This document shows, one piece after another, positions 56,935 to 64,000 of a DNA stretch of 64,000 bases. The notes beneath the pieces are model-generated. The model searched no databases, had not been told where the DNA came from, and was given only the letters and a program-made list of their open reading frames with translations. How positions within the stretch are numbered: position 1 is the first letter of the stretch; every line of letters starts with the position of its first letter. Source of the DNA: Ochotona curzoniae (Eukaryota > Chordata > Mammalia > Lagomorpha > Ochotonidae); NCBI RefSeq assembly GCF_017591425.1, contig NW_024464918.1, forward strand, positions 23,960,001 to 24,024,000. Direction: 5' to 3'. The position numbers were made by a program, and so were the translations under genes.

Positions 56935-57030
56935 TATGCAAAAATACCTGCCTGGATTCTTTCTGCAATTGTGTTGAATCTCTGGGAGGAAGATCAAGTT
57001 TGGCATAATATTGATTCTTTGAATCTTTGT
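56935..57030 (-). mobile_element. Continuation of the old L1, antisense
   Basis: 'tttctgcaattgtgttgaat', then 'ctctgggaggaagatcaagt' and 'tttggcataatattgattct', matches the antisense ORF2 run 'gggattgcattgaatctata' to 'gtcttaacaatattgattct'. It is therefore the L1 of 55480-56580, resumed. Confidence 0.65.
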
Positions 57031-58098
57031 TATGCAGTCACTGTAAACACACATTCATCTATTTTGGTGTGTGTGCTACCTGTTTAGTGTGATACCAGTT
57101 ACTTGGTTACGAAGGCCTGACAGTTCCTATTGTAAACAGCATTCTTAGCAGACCATTTCCAGTAAAGCCTTTCTAAGTGCAAATAAAGTTTGCCTCGATT
57201 TAGTTCTGATACTTCCCACTTTTCCTTTTGCCATAGAGTAACAGAAAAAAGAATGGACAGTAAGAAAATCTAATTAAGGTGCACAACAAGAGCTCTTCTC
57301 AGAAGAGGCAGGAAACGTAAATAATAGATTCAGTCAGAATTTGATTGCTGACTCTATTGGAGACTGGTATTTTTTTTTCACTAAAGCTATTCAATTTGTT
57401 CTAGCTTGAAGTTTTTCATTAGGAAACTGTGCCTCATCTTTCCCCTAATTTTTCCACAGAGCTATTTCTGGTGAAGTAATGCATCAAGATGAAGCCATTC
57501 TCTAAACCATAAGGTACAGAACACGAGTTAGGGCTGTTCTTATTGTGTTTTAGTAAATTTAAATCCCGTACATAAAGATGACTCTTATTTCATCTCCATG
57601 TCTCCAAAAGGAGACACGGATGGATTATCCATTTTGTCATGGAATTCTTTTAGGGTTCCCGTTCCTGCTCGTTTGTAGTTTGTAGTAAGCAAACTACTCA
57701 TTTGTAGTTTGTCAGTCACCTGTAGAAAACGACTCTTTAAAGCATTTGCCCTGTAGGGAAGTGTTTCTTTCTATTTTAGCTTCTGACATAATACATTTGG
57801 GGCTTTGAACGGATAAAACTGTGACATCAGGATAACATACTTTCACTTACAGAGTAAAGGGTGGCTTTGATTTTTTTCTTTATTTTAAAAATATTTTGCA
57901 TTTTAAACGTTAAGCTTTAAAAAGATTATTGATTTTGAAAGTGTTATAACTGCATTTGTTGGTGATAAAAATTATTTCTAAGAATCCTTGAACTTCTTGA
58001 CTTTTCAGAAATGCTTACACACAAGATAAAGACCCAAGTGTCTCAATCTGTCTTAGAAAACAGGTTCCATAAATATCTGACTTTGCTTGGTTAGTCGT
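57031..58098. other. Unassigned interval
   Basis: No gene or named repeat. A small inverted repeat (TAGTTTG, 7-nt spacer, CAAACTA) and repeated 'tttgtagtttg' words lie at about 57671-57710. Confidence 0.35.
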
Positions 58099-58149
58099 AT
58101 CCCATTCCATCCCATCCCATCGTACCCTATCCTATCCTGTCCTGTCCTG
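58099..58149. repeat. Imperfect pentanucleotide (TCCCA/TCCTG)n tract
   Basis: The units drift from 'tccca' through 'tccta' to 'tcctg' across about 51 bases, which suggests slippage followed by point change. Confidence 0.9.
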
Positions 58150-59399
58150 ACATTTGAAAGACACAGAGGCATGGACAGAAACAAGAACAGGTAGTCCTAT
58201 TCTAAAGCATGGAGGGCAGACTTTGTATCTTCTAACTCTCCTTCACCAATGCTTTGACCTCAGAACATTACATAGCTTCTTTGCAAATCAGTTCTTCATC
58301 TATTCATGAGTATGAACAGTTTCACACAGGGTTGGCTTAACACTGAAACATTTTACTTAGAATTGTGTTTGGTATATGTTAAGTCTTTCACAAATGGGAT
58401 TAAAGTTAGATATTCAATAAATATTAAAAATTTTAGTACATATTGGCACGGGTAAGCAGGAATCCTGATATTCACACATCAGGTTTACTCTAGAACCAAG
58501 GAACTCATCATGTATAAATCTGAACATGTTGGGTAATTGGGTAAATAATGACATACAATGTGGAGACTGTTTCTTTGAATTAAAGTTCTCTCTGTAACTT
58601 TAGGAAATCCATCTGTTACATGATGGGCACATAAGAAGGCCAGTGTCTTTTTAAAGAAGACTTTCAAATTATGGTCTGAACTGGGAGCTTGTGAGGGGAA
58701 AAGATAGGTTCAGTTCTTGCCAATGATTCTATCTGCCGTCCAAGCAATGGTTGCCTGGCCATAAGGCAGGTTTTCAACCATGTTTCCAACCAGAGTGTTA
58801 ACTTTGTCAGTGGTAATTCCTCATTTTCTAGGTCTGACTTGTTAGCAATTTGGGGCACAAAACCACACCACACACCAGGAAATGCTCATGAGATTTACTG
58901 TCAGTATTTAGAGACCAGAAAGGTTATTTTTGGAGTGAAAGAGAATAGCCAGCCAGTGGAGGATGAAAGCAGTTAGAGAGAGAGAGTGCAGCTTAGGTAA
59001 AGGGTTTCATTAATCCAGGTAGAGAGTCTGATGGACTGCTCCCTGGTGGTGGAAGACAGCCTAGGACCCTTCCACATAGCAGGGTGACCATGCAAAAGAA
59101 ATGGCCATCAAGGATACAGCACTGAGTCTTTATATGTGTTAGGTGTGGGGGTGGGAGAAGGGGACAGCTCCTCAGTTTGCGAATGCCTGTGATCTTACTT
59201 CTAGCCAGTGACCTGTAGCACAGGGTACTCATTGTGGCAGATGTTGACTTTTGGTGCACAGACAAGATGAGGGTGATTCTCAACATTCTAAACATTCTGA
59301 GATGAGAGTGTCAGCTTGACTTGGGGTGCTGGAGTCACTTCTGCCTGGCCCGATCTAGCGTGACTTCCCTGTAAATCTGTATTCTTTGTGCAAAGGGTT
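58150..59399. other. Unassigned interval
   Basis: No gene is supported. The 100-codon minus-strand frame at 58993-59295 has no recognisable domain. A short (GA)n run lies at 58976-58986. Confidence 0.35.
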
Positions 59400-59468
59400 A
59401 TTTTGAGTCCTTAGCACTTAGCATAGTACCTGAAACTTAGTAGACATTTAGTAAATGTTAAATCAATT
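59400..59468 (+). mobile_element. MIR or L2 3' terminal fragment
   Basis: 'ttagcacttagcatagtacc', then 'tgaaacttagtagacattta' and 'gtaaatgttaaatc', matches the shared MIR/L2 terminus (agcacagtgcctggcacata, gtaggtgctcaataaatgtt). Confidence 0.65.
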
Positions 59469-59629
59469 TCTGTTTGTTTATTTCATTTAAATGTATTATT
59501 ATGTTTTCTTTGTGTTGGTTGGCTGCTTCAGTGATTCCTTTTTATTTCACACAGTTACTAAGTTGCTGCTAGGGACATCAGCCTTCCATATCAAAGTACT
59601 TAGGATTGAGTTCTGAGTCTGCTTTGATC
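59469..59629. other. Unassigned spacer
   Basis: No gene or named repeat. Confidence 0.35.
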
Positions 59630-59832
59630 GCAGCTTCCTGTTACTGATCAGCATATGATGACTAAGGTGATTTGGTCTCTCCACTCACATAGGGGATCCA
59701 GTGTGAATTCCCAGCCGCTGGCTTCAGCCTGGTCTCACTGTTGCAAGCATTTGACAATGCATCCATGGATGAAAGGCATTTTCCGTCTTTGTCTCTTGTG
59801 CTCTCCCCTTCTCTGCCTTTCAGTAAGAATTA
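59630..59832 (+). mobile_element. Lagomorph C-type SINE fragment
   Basis: It contains 'tggcttcagcctggtctcac', 'tgttgcaagcatttgacaat', 'ggatgaaaggcattttccgt' and 'ctcttgtgctctccccttct'. These correspond to the central and 3' parts of the SINE. It is diverged, and the head is missing or unrecognisable. Confidence 0.65.
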
Positions 59833-60109
59833 ATGAGTTACCTAGCAGATCAAAAGTAGGAGTCAATCTGGTTGAATATCAGTCCTACAACACTACTTCT
59901 GCTAAACAGTGTTTCAAGAAGGGAGTCCGTGCAAAGCTAAGCAAGGTGAACATGATACCATTAGCTCAACATATATGTGGCTTTTATGAAGCTACCCACT
60001 CTTGGTAGTCTGTAAATATATTCTCAATGAAGAAACCAGGGAAACCTTAAAAAAAAAAAACTTAAAACTCCTTGGTGATTTCTTACTGGAGTTGGACTCA
60101 AATCCACAA

Positions 60110-60530
60110 CTCCAGGTCCTGCTTTCTCACTTGAGCCTTTGACCACTTTTGAATGTCTGCAGCCATTCTCACTCATTTGCGATGCTTTGGTCTTCAGCCA
60201 TACTCTTCCCGGCATGACAGCCTTTGCATGCATCTCTCCTCTGCAGTCACCTTTCCCCACGGCTTCCCCACAGGTTGCCTGTTTGTACCTCTCAGTCCTC
60301 GCTGAGAAAACCCATTTCCTTAGCACGTACTGCTCTGTTAAGGATGTGTTTGGTACTGAGCTCTTTGGGTTTACTTTCTTGATAGCAACCTGCAAGTTTT
60401 ATGAGACAAAGTCCATGTTTGTTCTCTCTATGATATTCCCATTGCTAGGCACACTGCTGGTTTCTAGTAAATATTTCTCGTAATAATTCCCTTATTTGTT
60501 GGATAAAAAAAAATTACCCATCTTTTTGTC
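60110..60530 (+). mobile_element. LINE-2 3' end fragment
   Basis: Pyrimidine-rich coding-like text ('cagtcacctttccccacggc') is followed by 'tatgagacaaagtccatgtt', 'tgctaggcacactgctggtt' and 'tctagtaaatatttctcgta', the L2 terminus pattern (ggcagggactgtg, cctggcacatagtaggtgct, caataaatatttgttga). The overlapping open frames of 114 and 123 codons are L2-derived or chance. Confidence 0.75.
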
Positions 60531-61859
60531 TTATTGGACAAGGAGGTCAGTATTTGGAGATGATAAATAGATTTTTATGATAACATAAAACTGTGTTGGT
60601 GGAAATGACTGCATGTTCTGGAGCTAGATTCACTGTTCTGAGTGGACTTTTTGTGAATTGTATGGGAAGGCATCAGATCAGGAACTTATCAAGTTCTCAG
60701 TGTGAAGGGCTGTAACCTCTACGAGTTCTCATACACATGAAAAGAACAGCCATCATCGACCCATCAGAGGGAGACATTTCAGGAAAATGAAACGTAAACC
60801 ATTGTGCTGGCTATGGAAAGTGAAGTAAATTTATTACCGTTAGTACTATTCTCAGTTCTAAGAGTCTATGGATATTTTTAAATCACTTTTTAAAAGTATT
60901 TATTCAGAGTGGAAAAGAATATGCAGGAAAATTAAACTATCTCTCCTCAGCACACACCAGCTATAAAATGATCGCTGTACAAACAAAAGTTAATCAAAAT
61001 AAATCTCACCCTCAGGGGATGTGTATTTCTTCTGAGTGTGTTGAGGATAAAAGCCACCCCTTCATGAGTTTCTCCAGCCTGTAAGTTCTGTCTTTGCTGA
61101 ACAGCGTAATGCCTTCTAGGTTAAATTTCAGTGATTTAATTTATCTGTAAGAGGAAGGTAGAACAGCACAAATCATATCATACCACAGAGAGCAGTTTGC
61201 AACCCTGAGATAGTTTTGTATTTTCCCCTTCAGACAGAAACTTGGCAAATTACAGCTTTGAAAAGCTTAGTTTCATCAAGGGGACAATTGCTTTGACTTG
61301 ATGAGTTTAAATCAATATCCAAAACTCGGTGCTTTGCCTTTCCTCTTATGTGCAATGTAGCAATATGTTCCTTAGAGGAAAGTGAGGAAAGAACCAAAGC
61401 GTTGTTAAGGGGCCTTTAGCAGCAGGTAGCAGAAACGTCTACTCCTGGCTGCTATTGTTGATGGGCAACGAGATGATCTGAGTTCAGTGTTTATATAACA
61501 AACGGTGCACTAAAATTTACTAGGACACGTGCTTTCAGTCTTTCAGTAGGCAGAATGGGCAGTTTCAACAGGCCTTTGTACTGTAATTAACTATCCAGGA
61601 AGGAATTTTTGAGGAAGTTTGGTCAAAATGTGTGTTTCTACAGGTGGAAATGCTGTGGCTTAGAAAACTGATTTTTTTTACTGTTGCATAACATTTTCCC
61701 TCTTCAGAAGGTTGCACAAATATATGTATGCATGAAAGTCTGAATGACTTTCTTAAATTTTATGATCACTAGCAGATGTTTTACTCATCAGTGTCCATTA
61801 CTGACATAGCTACTGTATTGTCTCGCATAAAGAAAGGAAAGATAGTGTGAAATCTAGAC
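60531..61859. other. Repeat-poor interval
   Basis: About 1.3 kb without a repeat or gene that I recognise. The segment at 61390-61620 retains isolated CpGs (for example 'gcaacgagatgatctg', 'aacggtgcac' and 'acacgtgc') and is a mild candidate for conserved noncoding sequence. Confidence 0.3.
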
Positions 61860-61965
61860 CTTACAGATAGTGGAGCTTGCATTTAAATTTCAGTTCTCAA
61901 ATAACACAGAGAACTTCAGCTGCAATTTCTGTATCTATAAAATGAGACTAATGTGAGAGTTTTTA
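61860..61965 (+). mobile_element. MIR fragment
   Basis: 'tttaaatttcagttctcaaa', then 'acttcagctgcaatttctgt' and 'atctataaaatgagactaat', follows the MIR order. Diverged. Confidence 0.55.
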
Positions 61966-62056
61966 TGTTTGTGGAAAATCAGATTCAAATATTGATTTGA
62001 GAAAATTCTTTAACTTAATGCGTATTTTTTCTTAATAGTTATATTCTATAACATTT

Positions 62057-62090
62057 TAAAATGCCAGTCAAATTTTAGACTGGCATTTTA
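62057..62090. repeat. Perfect 13-bp inverted repeat with 8-nt loop
   Basis: The arms 'taaaatgccagtc' (62057-62069) and 'gactggcatttta' (62078-62090) are exact complements around an 'aaatttta' spacer. A 13-bp perfect stem is unusual for chance at this spacing. It is too short for a miRNA precursor and no transposon termini are recognised. Confidence 0.9.
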
Positions 62091-64000
62091 TTTTTTAGAA
62101 GAATGAATGGAAATATGCTTATTTAATTCTATTTACTGTGGAATTTGTAGCACCTTTGGAATGTATATTTTACAATGTGGCAGCAAAATTAACTGAGATC
62201 GTTTATAAAGGTATTTTGCAGAGCACGTGGTATGTTGGGCATTTAGAATGCATGTTAGTAATTTTAGCAACAGTGATTCTGGCCACCTTAGCTGACTTGA
62301 CCTTTTGAGTTAAGTCCAAATGTCTAATTACATTATATGCAGCAGTACAGCTTTAAAACTAGAAAAGAATGCAACAAACAATAATCTAGAAGCAGTCCAT
62401 TTTTCCGTTTATCATTCCTTCCAGATATTAGGCTTTTACCACTACTCACAGCAATCCAAGCAAAATCTAGTGGAAAAGTGACTTTGCTGAGTACTGGGAG
62501 ATGTGTGGGCATCGGTGCCAGTTATCCAGGGGCACCTGGCTTCACACAGACAAAGCCATTCAATGCTGACAGTTTTGATACATGGTTATTGAAGGCGGGA
62601 AATGCTAAATACTGGTAGTTTAACAAGCACTCAGAAAAACTATTTCCTGACTGCAAATATAGAGATGCCTCATCTGAAATCCAACTCAGTGTGTAGCCAG
62701 AGTAAATGGAACAGAGGAATGAAATGTATTCTATTCATAATGAGCTGAGACTGAACGTAAAGGATCCGTTAAAATATCTGAACAGTTAAAATGGATTATA
62801 TTTCCCTTTGGGAATGGAAGTAGTCTCATGGATGGGGCTGATGAACTGAGCTTGGTAAATTGGCTCTTGGTGGTGATGAAATGGTATTGACAAAAAGGTA
62901 GCAGTGTATATTTCACACACATCAGCAGGGGTAATGAATATAGAGTGCGGCTCAAGTACAAAGTTGTGGTGCTTTCTATTCTGACATTGGGACTCTGGTG
63001 CCATGCTTATGATTTAGAGGCATGCTCTGATTTGAGAAACTCAAGCCATTTAATGAATAAACACCCTTAATAACTGGTAGGGTTGGTTTTCAACCAGACA
63101 CAGTTATACATGACTTTAGACAAGCTTCAGGAACAAGTAGGGTGTACACCATTGGCTTCAGTGAAACTCCAGCCATTTCAGCATGATAGCGAGGAATCCA
63201 CAAGTGCTGTGACTGAGTTGATGACATATGACATATGAAAGCATGTTAGGAACAACCTTCCTGGAATCCTGCCTTTTCTAGGCTAAGTTAGGAGTCATCA
63301 TTCTTGATGTATCCCAACTGACTAAGTAATTGCATGATACTGCTGTCTTCATTAGCAAAATAAAACCCAAGGCCTGAAAGTTTCATTAAAGGAAAAAGAG
63401 TTCTGTTTGGTGGAGAGAAGTAACTGGAAAAAGTACAACTATGTCCTCAGTCCCCGAGATTTGTGTTCCTTGGCCTTGTCTAGCTTAACATGGGTGGCAC
63501 CTTCTTTCTTGCCTTTGCAGAGAGTGGGTACTCTTAGTAAGTTAGGGGTGAAAATATTGCCTCATCCTCTCACTTACAGCTTATGTGTGTTTGTCTTGTA
63601 TGCAATATATACTTAGGTTCTACTCTAATCCACTCAGTCACTGTGAGTTTTTTAATTAGAAAATTTAGTCCATGGTAATTATTGCTAGGTAAGATCTTAC
63701 TATTGCCATTCTTGTTTGGAATTTTTATTCTGATTTCTCTTTTTCTTCTTCTCTTAGAATCTTAATTTTTTGGGGCAAGTGATTTTCTCTGAAAGTCTAT
63801 TTTGTTTCATTGGTTAGTTTTACTAAGTCTAGTATATGTCCTTGCATTGTAGTAACCATAAGGTTTAAAAAAAAATTACTGGTGATGAAAATCTACCTTG
63901 AAATAACAACTTAACATTGACTTTACTAAAAGTTTGGAAAAAATACTTGCAAGAAGGATTTTCCTTGAAGTTCATGAAAAGTGGTATTAAAAGAAATTTA
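62091..64000. other. Unassigned interval to the window end
   Basis: About 1.9 kb, AT-rich, with no gene or named repeat. Open frames of 60-76 codons are unremarkable. Confidence 0.35.

Noticed and set aside
60024..60483. Overlapping frames of 114 and 123 codons on opposite strands
   Set aside because: They lie in an L2 3' end. Neither has a domain.
62057..62090. Palindrome as a microRNA precursor
   Set aside because: A 13-bp stem with an 8-nt loop is far shorter than a pre-miRNA hairpin, and the AT flanks do not pair further.
1..64000. CRISPR arrays, bacterial operons, phage or insertion sequences
   Set aside because: No regularly spaced repeats, ribosome-binding sites or dense long frames. 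The SINE and L1 content shows this is mammalian.

Overview
This window looks like nuclear DNA from a lagomorph, and a pika is more likely than a rabbit. The main evidence is about seventeen to eighteen copies of a roughly 320-bp tRNA-derived SINE with the lagomorph C-repeat layout. Its box-like head contains a 'tagcctagtggct'-type motif, its body carries 'cccatccagctccctgc' and 'gggagacctggaag', and its tail is (AATAAA)-rich. The form at 32085-32406 matches what I remember of the pika version, which is recall and not a database check. The AT-rich composition, few CpGs, layered LINE-1/LINE-2/MIR fossils and dinucleotide runs all fit mammalian intergenic or deep intronic DNA.

I found no intact protein-coding gene. 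The longest open frames (up to about 160 codons) sit in repeats or match no family I recognise, and none shows a convincing exon structure. The only clearly gene-like object is a decayed hAT-type transposase-derived sequence at about 49995-51420, possibly to 52230. It resembles the transposase-like half of GTF2IRD2, is broken by stops and frameshifts, and is split by a SINE at 50649-50967. There is also a truncated tRNA-Gln(TTG)-like sequence on the minus strand at about 10055-10104.

Layout. 1-592: lagomorph repeat (probably L1 3'UTR). 1-10 kb: old L1 pieces (1085-1745, 5930-6915, 8990-9525), SINEs and a MIR. 10-20 kb: tRNA fossil, MIRs, an L2 and long stretches with nothing recognisable. 20.6-21.9 kb: an old minus-strand L1 carrying a younger insertion bounded by an 11-bp target-site duplication. 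23.6-27.6 kb: the largest object, an ancient minus-strand L1 ORF2 region interrupted by a SINE. 28.5-29.3 kb: plus-strand L1 3' end. 31.5-33.3 kb: SINE, SINE, then a (GT)27-bearing L1 3'UTR-like repeat. 33.3-39.9 kb: mostly unassigned. 39.9-46.7 kb: a dense cluster of SINEs and L1 pieces. 47.3-48.8 kb: repeat-poor. 50-52 kb: hAT relic. 53.9-57 kb: two consecutive antisense L1 bodies. 57-64 kb: mostly unassigned, with an L2, MIRs and a perfect 13-bp inverted repeat.

The elements do not form a functional system. They record successive retroposition, and insertions within insertions give relative ages. I looked for an undescribed system and did not find a convincing one. The leads most worth checking are the hAT relic, the tRNA-Gln half, the rearranged L1 at 5.9-6.9 kb and the repeat-poor blocks, which may hold conserved noncoding sequence. 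Repeat family names come from memory of consensus sequences and boundaries are approximate unless a duplication is cited.
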